In this document: positions 46,192 to 57,469 of the stretch, one piece after another
How positions within the stretch are numbered: position 1 is the stretch's first letter
Layout: each line of letters starts with the position of its first letter
DNA from: Microplitis mediator
Lineage: Eukaryota > Arthropoda > Insecta > Hymenoptera > Braconidae
DNA length: 64,000 bases
NCBI RefSeq assembly: GCF_029852145.1
Contig: NC_079976.1
Span: 18,931,117-18,995,116 of the forward strand
Direction of reading: 5' to 3'
The notes under the pieces: model-generated
What the model was told of the DNA's origin: nothing
Database searches by the model: none
Seen by the model: the letters and a program-made list of their open reading frames with translations, nothing else
Position numbers and translations under genes: made by a program

Positions 46192-46878
46192 ATGTCCGGA
46201 AGTCATCGCACTCCATCAAGTCCTTTCTGCAGAACTATGATATGGGATCACCCCCATCAAACATGTATCGTGATTGACGTGCTAGGTTTCGAAGATGACA
46301 ACGGGTTACTTGTGCCGAAGGAAATCGCGGTCCTTGATATCGGGCGTCCCAACCAAGAGCACTGGATGGTCGACTATCCGTGCTCCCTATATAATATGTC
46401 GTATAAAACTCGCCGGCGTAGTATCGTGAGAACTGCTCTACACGGAATGGTTTGGGAAGCTCGGGGGATAGACTTAGAACTATCGTATCGGCGTATACAT
46501 CATCTGGCCCGAACTTCTACGCAAGTTTACGGATTCGGCGTCGAGGTGTCCAAGTTCCTAACAGATATCACGGGAGTCCAAGTGCATGACCTAGCCCGAC
46601 AAATGCCTCCTATAGGACAATTACCGTGCGCAGAAAAATACTGTTTCTTCCACGGTAAAGAGCTAGGTAAAAGATACCATTGCGCCCTGAATAACGTGCA
46701 TCGGGCAAAAAAATGGCTTCTAAAAGAATCATTCGGGTATCTCAGAAGCGAGTATGATGTACCTCGTTCTTTACGGGTTGAGAGGGTGTACGTTGCCATG
46801 GACGTGGGAAAAGGAAGCGGCCGCGCACCGGGAGCCAGCATCCCTTCCATCATTACTGGGTCCATTCAGTTCCGATAG
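46192..46878 (+). CDS. ORF with exonuclease-fold-like features, unknown
   Basis: 228 codons, ATG at 46192. It has VIDVLGFEDDNGLLVPKEIA near residue 26, then an R/H-rich middle, TQVYGFGVEVSKFL (~110), VHDLARQM, and a C..H..C..C pattern CFFHGKEL...HCALNNVHRAKKWL (~145-175). The order acidic Asp motif, V-x-x-K-x-L helix, Asp, and His/Cys near the end resembles DEDD/DnaQ-like nucleases and a family of invertebrate ORFs beginning D-V-x-G-F. A second catalytic acidic residue is uncertain. It lies between the IAP and the glycoprotein on the same strand. Confidence 0.4.
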   Translation: MSGSHRTPSSPFCRTMIWDHPHQTCIVIDVLGFEDDNGLLVPKEIAVLDIGRPNQEHWMVDYPCSLYNMSYKTRRRSIVRTALHGMVWEARGIDLELSYRRIHHLARTSTQVYGFGVEVSKFLTDITGVQVHDLARQMPPIGQLPCAEKYCFFHGKELGKRYHCALNNVHRAKKWLLKESFGYLRSEYDVPRSLRVERVYVAMDVGKGSGRAPGASIPSIITGSIQFR

Positions 46879-46899
46879 TGCTCGAGAGGAAGCCCAAGG

Positions 46900-48122
46900 A
46901 GAAGAAGCTACCCCACTGTTGCCTCCTGACGAGATAACGGGGTGGGAGTCCGAGTACGAGAACCCACAAGAAATCGCTTCAGCCCCCAGTACCCCGGTTC
47001 GGAAACCCAAATTATTAAACAGGTTACGCCGTTCCACGAGTACCCGAGGTTGGCACTCCATCTTCACTATGATGTTCACACTACTTCTGTGTCCAGCCGG
47101 AGCACTCATCGGATACGATTGTGGAGCACCGAACCGTCACTCATTGCGAACGAACCGTCACTCATTGCGGAATTCATAGCCATAGTTCAATGGTTAAGGG
47201 TGCAGAAAACACCTATCTACAATCGATCGGGGCAGACGAGTGCCAAAGCATCCATAAAACAGGAATCGTTCACATTGGGCTAGACACTCAAGTTGTCGGT
47301 CTAAAGTCCAATGCTTCATCGTCTCATAGCATCACGTTAGCCGGAAAAATCGAACCTAACGGCGCCTGCGACGGGGTGAATTATTCGGATCCCTATGGGG
47401 TCTGGAATAACGTTGTTGTACAGGGGTACGCGACAGTAGAATTAAGAGATTATCATGCTCAAGTAGATCTCGATAAAAATTTAGCACTTTTAAGATCTGG
47501 CGTTGTATGTCCCCTGGCTGACGATAGCTTCTCCGATATTGACGCAGGAAACACCTTCTGGTCTCCTCTACCCACGGACGGCTGCGTTAACGACCGGTAT
47601 CAAGTTCTGTACGATGGCCCTGCTGCGAAAATAACGGGCGAAAGTAAAAATGGCAAGGAGAATAAGGAAGTGGTGTATACAGTGGTAAGTCGGGACGTTA
47701 CGTTCGCGTTTCTACGCAAGGGGCGTCAAATGCTGTGCGGATACCAGCTCGTGCGAATAGAACACCCCCAACTATTCGTTATAAAATATACGGACACCAA
47801 TGTGTTTCCAAGTAGCAAGGCAGCTCTCAGCAGAAGCGCCGATTTGATGGCTTACGTCAACTCAAAGTTTGTGTATGTCGAACGCCATATTAGAACTCAG
47901 GTGGATCATCTTTATCGCGACATTTTGAAGCATAAGTGCGATAAAAAATCGCAAATTATAGACACCATATGTATGCGTTGCTACCAATCAGTTCATTACA
48001 TAACCGATGCCACGAAACGCCCTGAATGCATATTGGTCTTTTGGGTTGGCCGTGGGCCTGTACGTGGAGGAGCCTCAGTGGACGTGCTGGCTTACCAACG
48101 CCAAGGATTAAATACGCAATAA
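46900..48122 (+). pseudogene. Insect-virus-like glycoprotein gene, broken
   Basis: A first frame (to 47179) holds a hydrophobic leader (FTMMFTLLLCPAGALIGYDCG) that looks like a signal peptide plus mature N-terminus. A second frame (47121-48122) holds a Cys-rich ectodomain (about 14 Cys). The junction has a 21-bp direct duplication (GAACCGTCACTCATTGCG twice, 47126-47165) and a frame change, so the region between the two is lost. No membrane anchor follows, since the second frame ends in non-hydrophobic sequence. The Y-D-C-G start and Cys pattern resemble chuvirus-type glycoproteins captured by insect LTR elements. Gypsy-type elements with env are errantivirus-like. Confidence 0.55.
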
Positions 48123-48151
48123 CCATGTAGTTTTCTTTTAAGGTGTAAGCA

Positions 48152-48994
48152 ATGGAGGATTATGTGAGGCAGCTGTCAGCGGATCATGCCAACTTCTTCG
48201 GAGAGATGGTCTACCAACTGCAACCAACCTTCGACCCGGTGATCCAGCAGGAAGGCGAGGAATACACGGAGCTAGTCATGGTGCTACAGGGGATTACAGT
48301 CTACATGCCATATCCACGCGCCGAGACAATCATCTCCACCTATGCGCAAGCCAAGAAAACTTACCATGAGGGCCGCCACACGTATCAACGGGTAATGAGA
48401 ATCTACAACGTATGGAAAACCAAGGAGACGCAGTTCGCCGAGATGCTCAGGGATATCCAATTCACATCAATAGACATGGAAGCCTACTCGACACTTTGTG
48501 CCGCTACTCAAGAGATGGTAAACGAGCTGGGTCATGACTTCAGTATACGAAAGTACATGACCAGCCGAATCATGTTGATATGGTACCTCCACCAGATCGT
48601 GGTGGTACTCTTCACTCGGAAGTTATCACTGCCACATCGCCGATTGTATGTTAACCCAGACTGGGCTATACGGTGTCGCGAGATTAAGGGACGTTGCTAC
48701 ATGGCTGATTCAACCAGCCCGGATTATATACACAGACACACCCACAGTTTCCCACAAGATCGAAATATCATCTACCAATTGCTATCCAAACAAGAGCCAA
48801 ATAACCTAGTATCCCTCTTGTTCACTTATCTAGAAGATAGACAACCCGCCAGCAACATTCGGGCAGACGTACGGCAGTATTTACTACGCGCCAATAGTTT
48901 TAGGTACAACTTCGCGCTGGCAGATTGTATAGATATCGCGGACTGTAGTGGTGGCGAAGAAGAGACTCTTATCTGGAGCCAAACAAACACATAA
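48152..48994 (+). CDS. Unrecognised 280-residue protein
   Basis: Starts 30 bases after the glycoprotein frame ends. It is intact and probably helical throughout, with one hydrophobic stretch (IMLIWYLHQIVVVLF, ~residues 142-156) flanked by Arg/Lys. It has no Cys-His finger, and no relation to gag, protease or env is apparent. Preserved length in a decayed element suggests a young insertion or selection. It could be a matrix-like or regulatory gene of the element. Confidence 0.5.
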   Translation: MEDYVRQLSADHANFFGEMVYQLQPTFDPVIQQEGEEYTELVMVLQGITVYMPYPRAETIISTYAQAKKTYHEGRHTYQRVMRIYNVWKTKETQFAEMLRDIQFTSIDMEAYSTLCAATQEMVNELGHDFSIRKYMTSRIMLIWYLHQIVVVLFTRKLSLPHRRLYVNPDWAIRCREIKGRCYMADSTSPDYIHRHTHSFPQDRNIIYQLLSKQEPNNLVSLLFTYLEDRQPASNIRADVRQYLLRANSFRYNFALADCIDIADCSGGEEETLIWSQTNT

Positions 48995-49073
48995 CATTTG
49001 TGACGGAGACTTCTTCCATCCTGGCCCTAGATTCCTATGATAAATTAAATCCTCTTTTAAGGCGACATTTCGT

Positions 49074-50430
49074 ACTACATATTATGATTTTAAAATTGAA
49101 AAAAAAAATATATACAAAAAAAAATTATATATAAATATAAAAAACACAAAAAAATTCTAATACAATAAGAATTTACTACATATTATGATTTTAAAATTGA
49201 AAAAAAAATTTATACGAAAAAAAAATTATATATAAATATAAAAAACACAAAAAAATTCTATTACAATAAGAACTTCACTACATATTATGATTTTAAATTG
49301 AAAAAACAAAATTATATACAAATTATATATTGTAACATGAGAAAAAATTCGACATCGACCCGAGGTTTGGAATTATTTGAATAAAATAAATAGTTATCCG
49401 GTGAGCCAATTCTGGTGACACCTATGAGCAAAGATTCCGACTTTGACCAAGCCATCGACTCGACGCATTGATTGAAACGAGAGATCCGGGATAGACGCCG
49501 TACTGAACGGCCACGTTTTTTATCTGAACAATTCGGCTCGACTAAACGAACAATTTCGATTTCCGACGTATGATCGATTTGCATTACGACATGTAAGATC
49601 AATCCGAGTTTGATCAACGAACAATTAATCGCGACCAATAATTTCGACTAACAATAATTGATTAAGTGAACAAGTGAACAAGCCGAAGCCTCGGCCCGAA
49701 GCTGAACAAAGTGTACAACCGATTTGTTAATAAGCGAGTGCAGTGCAATAATAATTAATTAATAAAGTAATTAATTTCGCGTAAAAACTGTGTGATAGTG
49801 GAATTGAACGCGTTACCGAACTAAAATATTATTTTATATTTTATTTTATTTCACCGAGCAATTCTGAGAATTACGGATTATCCGTGTCTCATTCGTACCG
49901 CAGTCGAGTTTTCCGTTTACAATACTCTGACGTCATTCGTCAAGTATTTTGTGTGAAAAATAAAATAAGTTTATTTTATTTCGACAATCGAACTGACGTC
50001 GTGTTTTGATCCAATATTATTCTACGAGCAATTTTAATTTCGTTTATATCGAATCAAGCCGACAACGGCATTTATATTTTGTTGTAACCGATTATTTTTG
50101 TGATACCGATCAATTACTTTCTGTTTAATATACGACTAATTATTTTGTGTTAATTCTGATTAATTATTTATCGTAATCTTAAGTGCCTGACCTTTCCTCG
50201 ATCCGCCACCCTGCCGATTTCGATAATTGTTTATTTGGTGATATTAAAATCACCTGGCGCCCAACTTAATAATTTTGAACAAGGTAGCCAAAAATCGTAA
50301 GTGTATTCGGACTTCACTCCGGTAGATCCCCGGTGGTGAAAAACCCGTTACAATATATATATATATGAAATACACAAAAAATATTATTATAATAAGAACC
50401 TTACCACATAAGATGATCGTTACAAGTAAA
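49074..50430. repeat. ~101-bp AT-rich tandem repeat, split by a solo LTR
   Basis: Units starting ACTACATATTATGATTTTAA occur at 49074, 49175 and 49277. A fourth part (ACCACATAAGATGATCG) lies beyond 50,390. The solo LTR at 49331-50351 sits in the third unit. Confidence 0.75.
49331..50351. mobile_element. 1,021-bp solo LTR with ATAT duplication
   Basis: Borders TGTAAC (49331) and GTTACA (50346-50351). ATAT on both sides (49327-49330 and 50352-50355) fits the 4-bp target duplication of Gypsy/errantivirus integration. It lies inside the tandem repeat, so it is younger than the array. Its internal part was presumably lost by LTR-LTR recombination. Confidence 0.7.
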
Positions 50431-51717
50431 GAAAAAAATAATATATATGCTTACAACGATAGAAACCAATTGTAACCTCACTGTGTGTTTCGTTTCAAGG
50501 TGATGGGTAATGTTAAAAGGGGAGAAGAAAATTTTATTTTTCTCTTCCTTCGTTGTTATAATTTTCACTGTGTGACAGAATTTAAGGCAATAAGAAATAA
50601 AGAAGAAGAAATTCTTACAATGACGAATTTGTTTTCATAATTGTAGTTTAGAACTACGGATAATCCTTATAAATTTATATACGAAGAATATATTACATAA
50701 TAACTAATTATTTCCGTTTATCTACTACCTCGAGGATAATAATTCTCGAGAAAACAATTTTTTTTTTCTCTTTTTCTCTCTTCAAAAAAAATTTTTACAC
50801 CAGTATAATAAAAATCTTATTGTGCCCAAAATTTCGGGGTAATAGTTATAAAAATTGTTTTTCTTTTCTCTTTTTTTTCCTTTTAAAACTATACATATAT
50901 ATAAGAGTCCCCTACTGCAGGCAATTCTTACACGACTTGTATAAAAAATTACAATCACATCGAACCTCTAGGTGTAAATTCTAACAATCAAAAGAATATA
51001 TATATCAATAAGAATCTTACCTATGCGCTAACCCTTAAAGCAGTAGCAATAATTTCCTTATGTAAGAGGGGAACGGAAATATTGTTATAAGAATTTTCAC
51101 TGTGTGTTTCGCCCCCTTTAAAAGGGAAATATAAAACAAGGAAATTCTCAAGCAATGATAAAAAGGGGGATCACACTCGTGAACCATTATAATAATATAA
51201 GTTCTACTAAAAGTTTAATTTCTAGGGTGATGGTTTTATATTTTTTCTTTATGATTATGATTCTGATTGTGTGTTATAGTTTAGAGTAATGGTTATAATC
51301 TTGCGGCTACGGTATAAAATTGTGGTAATCAATTAGTTATTATAAGTCTTAAAGGATACCTCGCTATAACCCATGTTGCTACACATAATAATTCACATAG
51401 TCTTCACACCTTCCGTGTGAAAACTCCAAAAAAAAAACTAACTTCCCTTTCTGCCGATTACTTCCCATGTCGTAATTTAATTAATCAACCAAAAAAAGGA
51501 GATGTAAAATCTTGTCTGGAAACAAATTTTTTTTGAGAATAATTATAAGCAAAAAAAATGTAAGCGAACATGCGAAACAGGGGACCACCTCTGGCTACCA
51601 GGTACGCCAAGCAGTGAAGGACCATCCGGGGCTGTAAATGAGACGTAGGAGGGAAAGAAGAGAATCGGGTGACTTATCCTAGAAATGAGTACAACGTCCG
51701 TTCATTGGTTGTTTTTC
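50431..51717. other. AT-rich sequence with recurring CACTGTGTGTTTCG
   Basis: The phrase TCACTGTGTGTTTCG occurs near 50,479 and 51,099, each time before a run containing AAGG or AAAGG. A weaker form is at 51,267. These may be old long-period repeats that continue the element's 3' noncoding region. No gene seen. Confidence 0.35.
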
Positions 51718-51723
51718 TTTATT
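51718..51723 (-). terminator. Poly(A) signal AATAAA for the convergent gene
   Basis: The minus strand reads AATAAA about 85 bases after the stop codon of the gene at 51808-52651, a normal distance for a metazoan polyadenylation signal. Confidence 0.5.
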
Positions 51724-51807
51724 GATACAACTGAATATGTATGCACATGATTTAATCGTATTGCTAACAGGTATCCTTGAACCTTCAGCAAACGCGCCAT
51801 AATAACC

Positions 51808-52651
51808 TCAAGGTTGATCATCCGGACCGAGACCAAGTCGGCGGTACTCCTTCCTGCGTGCATCCAGACGGAAGGCTATAGAGATCGGGGTCTTATTCCG
51901 ATCCAACCAGTCCAGGAAATCTCGATGGTCCATATCTATCACCAACTATAATGATCAATAAAGTGAGAAGAATAGGACTTATTCAAGTAACTTGTAATTA
52001 AAATTTCACTGTAAATATTCTTACCTTGAGGAGAGAACTTTGTAGTGGCACCTGTTGTAACTCCATCGTGGGGATGTGATCAAACCATTCAGCGGTCTCT
52101 TTCACCGTCAAACGCACCGCCTGCTTCAAGGGATCCAGTAGCAGGAGACGTTGGTTCGTCTCCCCACTTGCCGCCTGCAGAAACAACAGCGGCAGTCGCA
52201 GTAACTCCACGAGGTCATACGACCTAACGTCGCTGAATAAGGTGTGGACTTCCTTCAGATTGAGCCCTATTCCTCTGCCTCGCTCGTCCGCTTCCACTCT
52301 GCGAACTACCCGGGCGACGAGGTTGGCTTCACACTCTCCCGTATTGTAGTGGATGTCATCGGTATCACAGCGGGGACATAGTGGACGTCCACGAGGTCCT
52401 AGGGACCTTGGTCTAACAACCATCAGTGAGGTGTGTGCACCTGACACAGATGGACTCCTGTTCGGAGACATTCGGGCCCCAGTGCCACGGCCGGAAGATC
52501 GAGAAACAGGAATCCCGGTCTTCAGTGAATAAGAGCTTACGCTTGGGGGTGACGGCGACACCCAAGTACTTCGAAGACGACTAAATCGGTTCGCAAACCC
52601 ACGGCGACGTCCTGCATTCACTTTTGGGTACTCCATAACAAACAAGATCAC
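51808..52651 (-). CDS. Two-exon gene of unknown function, convergent to the IAP block
   Basis: Exon 1 is 52651-52025 (209 codons), exon 2 is 51945-51808 (45 codons and TGA); the intron has GTAAGA..ATTATAG and the join is at a codon boundary, giving 254 residues. The N-terminal ~90 residues are Arg/Ser/Pro-rich. A zinc-ribbon-like CPRCDTDDIHYNTGEC comes next (~96-111), then a mostly helical Leu-rich half. It could bind nucleic acid. The composition resembles the plus-strand retroelement genes, and it may belong to the same element as an antisense gene. No family is recognised. Confidence 0.55.
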
Positions 52652-54639
52652 TCACGAGATAAGCCCAAACTAGAACTGTACTGATTGAAGGGCTCCTCCG
52701 CTATAAGGGGTCTAATCCCCTCCAAACAACCCTCACTAGCTTCAATAACGGACCCACTCGAAAAAGAGAAGAAGTTGTCTCGAAAAATCTTCACGTCCCA
52801 CCTACGTTCTCCAATATGTCATAGCAGAAGCATCTAGACCCCCCCACTCCCTCCAGAAGGAAGTTGTTGACCAACCCCGCAACTCACTGCCGCCATCATC
52901 GACTCCATTCTCAATGAAGGTAGCCAGGTAATTTTCCCTGTCTATAATCATACAAGTAGGGCGAAAAACTGAACTATGTAAGTGTGTATATATCCTTCTT
53001 CACAGTTATACTCTATGATAACTCACATCACTGTTCTTTGTTCACCCATTATGCATTTATTTATTAGCGGATTCTAGATATCTGGAGGAATGATATATAC
53101 ACACATGAGGACATTTTTCTCAAAATTTATAACTGTTACAGTCTGCGGCGCTAAATCCTACCATTTAAAATTTTTTTTTTCTTATTTTCCATTATATCAA
53201 TTCCGTATACATATATATATATCGAATAATGATTTGGGAACATGTAATGACAATTGTAAGGGTAATTCCCTTCGCCTACGACAGTGGATGTACCATAATA
53301 TAAATTCTTTTTTTTGCAAGCATCTAATAATAATACACGGGTTCTTAGAGAACTGGCATTAGTTATAACCATTAACACTTATATGGTAGTAGTAGTAGCA
53401 TTTCTTTTTTTTTGCAGATGAGGAGAGTAATAAACATTGTTACAGCTATTTTATAAGAAATAGATTTAAAATGGAACTATGTAACGCTGGCTGAACAATC
53501 CATGTGGACATTCGCGTTGCGCTCATTGGACCCCAACGGTCATTTTTAAGTGTGGAGGTGCGTTACGTCGAGATCGAGCGGGAAAATATTTAATATCGAA
53601 TACGAAATAAAAATTTTTATTTCTCGCGTGAAGCAACTTCGTGCGGTAGTCTTTTTCTTTCGTTGCTTCTTATCTTTGACAGCTGTACGGAAGGCTAACA
53701 AAGGAATTTCTAATCAGACCAGCCAAATGCAGTTGTGTGAACCGAGCGCTACTACATTTAAATCATAACAGAGGTACAAGTTAAACGGTGACTAAGAGTC
53801 TAGCACAAAGAGTCTCCAACCGCGACTCTTTACCTCCCGCAGAGTACCACCAAATTTAACTAGCCTCTGTTCGATGCGGCATCCGGTCTTTTGTTAAATT
53901 AAAAGTCGATCCATATTCTAATATCTTTTTTATACACGACAGTACATTTATTCCTCTTTAATAAAAGAATATAAAATCGCAGTAACGTCTTCGATATAAG
54001 TTTTTTTGGGCAGCTGTGTCAATATCAAGACGAGTTTCTTAGCTAGAATACATAAAAACGCATCCGGTAAACCACTAGACAATAGAATTTGAATTTATTA
54101 AATTGTCCATCAGCCAATGAAAATTCAGCTATCGAAGCCTTTGTTAAGTTGGTGGCCAACCAACCGTGACGTGATATTGATAAGACCCAGCCCTTCACGT
54201 TTCGTCTTAATTACCTTACCTGACCACCAAATCTGCAGTTGCCAGGCAAGCGTTCTCCTACTTTCATACCTAGCTCCGAGTCCCAAGATAGAATACTTCC
54301 CCTCAAAATGACACCACCCAGCCACTTCCTCGATTGCACTCCATCTTCGATCCTCCACTCAACTTATCACTATATTGACGACCATATTGATCCGCCCTTC
54401 TCTAATGATCACAGTTTTGGGAATAGCCACTCACCATTTTCCGATTGGTTACTCTAACGTTTAAGGGACCTATGTGATTACCTTCTTATCATAGAGCCAT
54501 AATGTCCATCCAACCACCGATAAGCCGGGTGCACATTGGTCCCCCAAAAAATTAGAATACTTACGTGCGTAAGTAATTCTCACTACCTAGTGGGAGTTCA
54601 CCCCCTTTCTCCATGAACACCCCAGGGAGAACGAAGACT
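52652..54639. other. No supported gene
   Basis: Includes moderately GC-rich stretches at 52,660-52,960 and 54,100-54,600 like the preceding gene block, perhaps noncoding parts of the same element. Short frames here overlap on several strands without protein-like text. Confidence 0.4.
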
Positions 54640-54720
54640 CCGAGCATATATAAGGAGCAAGTCTTTTCTATTGTAGTCGCCTCACCTTTGTCTTCAGTTA
54701 TATTATTTTTCTTTTTACAT
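54640..54720 (+). promoter_or_regulatory. TATA-box region, possible LTR promoter
   Basis: TATATAAGG at 54647-54655 in a GC-richer context, followed by CTCACC and TTCAGTT sites that might be initiators. An AATAAA occurs at 55,220. Such a pair may belong to an LTR (U3-R-U5) downstream of the IAP element, but TG..CA ends were not found. Confidence 0.3.
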
Positions 54721-55319
54721 CGATCATATCGTCTAAATACTCTGAAGCGATCAGATCTATTTTACTTTGGTTTAAGACTCCAGTCTAATTTTTGATACAT
54801 CTCGATAGAGATACGGTTCATTTTTCCCATTACAAATTGTTATTACTTTTCAATTATCAAATCCGAAGAATAATTATTGCCTATTTTTGGAAAACGGGCG
54901 TAATATAATATTTTTCTAGATATTCATATCATTCGTGCAATTATTACTCCAGGTCGGAACGTACGATTACGCGAATAGTGCGGTTTACTTAGAAATTATC
55001 TAGCCTTCTGTGCGGATGCGAATTTAGGCTTTTAAATTCAGCGAAGTGACAGTGAACAACTTGGTGCCACTTAAGAAGAGCCAACCTCGACGTGACCACC
55101 TCCATTCATCACAACTCGAAGGGTCCAATTCGCCACGGGGTATCACAGCCATTGTCCAGCCAACACCAGGCCACAGCAGCCAGCACCTGTTGTATTGAAA
55201 CAACAAACATCTTCAAAACTAAATAAACTACCTGTATCTGTAAGTCCTGACATTTTTATTTTTAACATTAAGAAAATATACATATTCCTGACCTATGAAA
55301 AAGATTAGTACTATAGTAA

Positions 55320-55830
55320 GCTTACAATTTTTTTTACTGTAAAATGTTAAAATGCATGTATCTCATGAACAGTGCACTTTAGCAATATAAGTGTCATAAG
55401 CAATTTTGTAGAGGATAAAATTTCCTAAATGATTGGTCCTATGCATATTTTTTGTAAGATGAGCCATTTCTTCACTATTAACAAAAATAAGTGAAAAAAG
55501 TGAAAAATTGACTTTCGGAGCTGATACAATCGACATGGATCGAGTTAGACCAAAACCGTTTCCTACACTTTTAAAAAGCACCAATTACTCTACAAATAAA
55601 AACTGGTTTCAAAACGATAGCTTAAAATCGGGCTAAGTTATAGTAATTTAAAAAAAAATTTATTCGATTTACATGCTTTTTAAATGGGAAAACTTTGATG
55701 CTCGATAAAAAGTATTTAAAATTAAAATTAAGAGCTGAAATTTTCAGGAAATTTTTCTCTCAACATAAGCAACAAAATTTTCTTGTGTCCGTTAAAAAAA
55801 AAAAATGTTCGTTTCAAATGGAGCACCCTA
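55320..55830. mobile_element. Right end of the TAGGGTGCTCC family
   Basis: Ends GTTTCAAATGGAGCACCCTA (55830), the complement of the TAGGGTGCTCC start at 18944. The preceding sequence (AAAATTAAGAGCTGAAATTT, GGGAAAACTT) matches the arms of the element at 16393. No left end is present. Confidence 0.55.
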
Positions 55831-56766
55831 GAAAAAGATACTAAAGTTTTTTTTCCTCTCTCGATCATTTCGCGAGATCTAGAAGAGGGTGCGACAAGAT
55901 GGTCCCCCTGAAAATTTGATCAAAAAAAATTTTCAAAAAACTATAAATCCAATATATTTGCGCACTTTTAGCCCTAAGCATGACACCTGAGGCAAAATGG
56001 ACCAGCCGAAAATTCTAAAAAATGATTTTCATATTTTTATTGTAAAAAGTTAATTACGTTTTTAAATAAATTGATTTTTCAAAACGGCCTTAAAAAAAAA
56101 TCATTTGACATGAAATTAGTTAACACAAAAAAAAAAGTTGATTTGACGATACCACAAAAATTCGTTTCACGAAAAGTCGAGTTAAGTGGTGGTATCGAGT
56201 TTTTTTTTTTTTTTTTAATAAAATACATAAAAAAAAAAAACGCGATGATAAAAAGCAATTGTTTGATGGAAAAACAAAATCTCAAGAGTTTAATTTACTT
56301 ATTAAGATAAACAATTTATTTTCATTCTGTTTTAATAATTTAAATTACTGTAAGCAGTATTTTTTTGCATATTGTAAAAGTTTGTGTAAGGTTTTCTTTT
56401 TTGTTACGAATAATTATCTAAATACATTATATATAAATAAAATAGAAATATTTGGAAATAAAAGAATTAGATAATGACCTACAATGATTCTAATTAATAA
56501 TTTAATACATAATAATTATTGATAATTAAAGCAAAAAAATGTAATTGTTAAATAACAATTATGAGAAAATAAAAAAAAGTATGTTTATTAAAAATTTATA
56601 AATTTATGTTAATGGTAATATAATAAATAATGATAAAATAATAATAAATGAAGATTAACGAATTAAAGTATTTTAAACTTATCAAAATCGAAAAAATTTA
56701 AAAAAGCTCGGTATCGTTTCTCGGCGTCAGGATCATTTGCTTCTGAAATCGACACTTCGCGAATTA
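55831..56766. other. AT-rich, no gene
   Basis: A and T runs. Frames here are compositional. Confidence 0.5.
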
Positions 56767-57320
56767 CTATTTGTAATTTTTCACCCCCTTTTTTTTTGTA
56801 TTTATTTCTTTATTCTTTTGACCGTCAACCACTGATATTTTGTTACTCTCAAGCTTCTGGTTTCGTTGATAATCATCATTTGGTGATGCAATGTTTTGAT
56901 TCCATTCACGTAGAATATGTTTTTTCGGCGGCAAACCATTAAAATTAATTATTGTGTCGTTATTAATTTGTTTTTCTTTAACAGATTCGTAGACTTCTTC
57001 TTTTACAGGATTAAACTCAGTTTTTTGTTTAACTTCTGGCGCTGGCAATTGGTGGTGAACCGGATATCGATAAGTTAGTTGATAATATTTTCGTCGATAG
57101 TGAAGCGGCAATTCATCCAAATCATTGTAGTCAATTGTTCCGGTATTGTTTAATTCGCGTATCATCATCGCACATTTGTTCTCCCAATTTTCCTGACTGC
57201 GAAGTCCTTTTTTGCCAAATATCCGATATTTTTTTTTCGACACCTTTGAAAATTGCCGTCGTTTTGGGTGAAAATATTCGACGTGGGAGTACCAGTCGGC
57301 TGTAACTTTGAATACTTTAC
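56767..57320 (-). CDS. 3'-terminal exon of an unknown gene
   Basis: The frame is open from the acceptor AG at 57322-57321 to a stop at 56767 (about 183 codons). It begins KVFKVTADWYSHVEYFHP, then Arg/Lys-rich text (KKKYRIFGKKGLR), a Trp-containing helical part, and a Lys-rich low-complexity tail. No ATG is appropriate, so earlier exons should exist upstream (rightwards). Not recognised; it might be another transposon-associated ORF. Confidence 0.35.
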
Positions 57321-57469
57321 CTAATTATTAAAATTATTTTTTATCATTACAATAAATCTATTTGCATCAATTAATAATTAAAAATTAACCATTAATTTAG
57401 AATTATTTATAAATATTTAACAATATCAAGTAACTAATAATAATTAATTTTTATGGATTATCATTAACG

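Larger units (their letters stand above)
41510..49330 (+). mobile_element. Gypsy-type retroelement with IAP and glycoprotein genes
   Basis: Order on the plus strand: RT and RNase H (41514-43096), integrase zinc domain, integrase core (to 44453), IAP (44859-45929), ORF with exonuclease-like features (46192-46878), broken glycoprotein gene (~46900-48122), ORF of 280 codons (48152-48994), then AT-rich tandem repeats. Genes are close together, share strand, and look more GC-rich than the flanks. LTR, gag and protease are missing on the left, and a 3' LTR was not identified. Treating all genes as one element is inference from order and composition. Confidence 0.55.

Noticed and set aside
50254..50264. 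TGGCGCCCAAC as a primer-binding site
   Set aside because: It lies inside the inferred solo LTR, ~90 bases before its end, and no gag follows.
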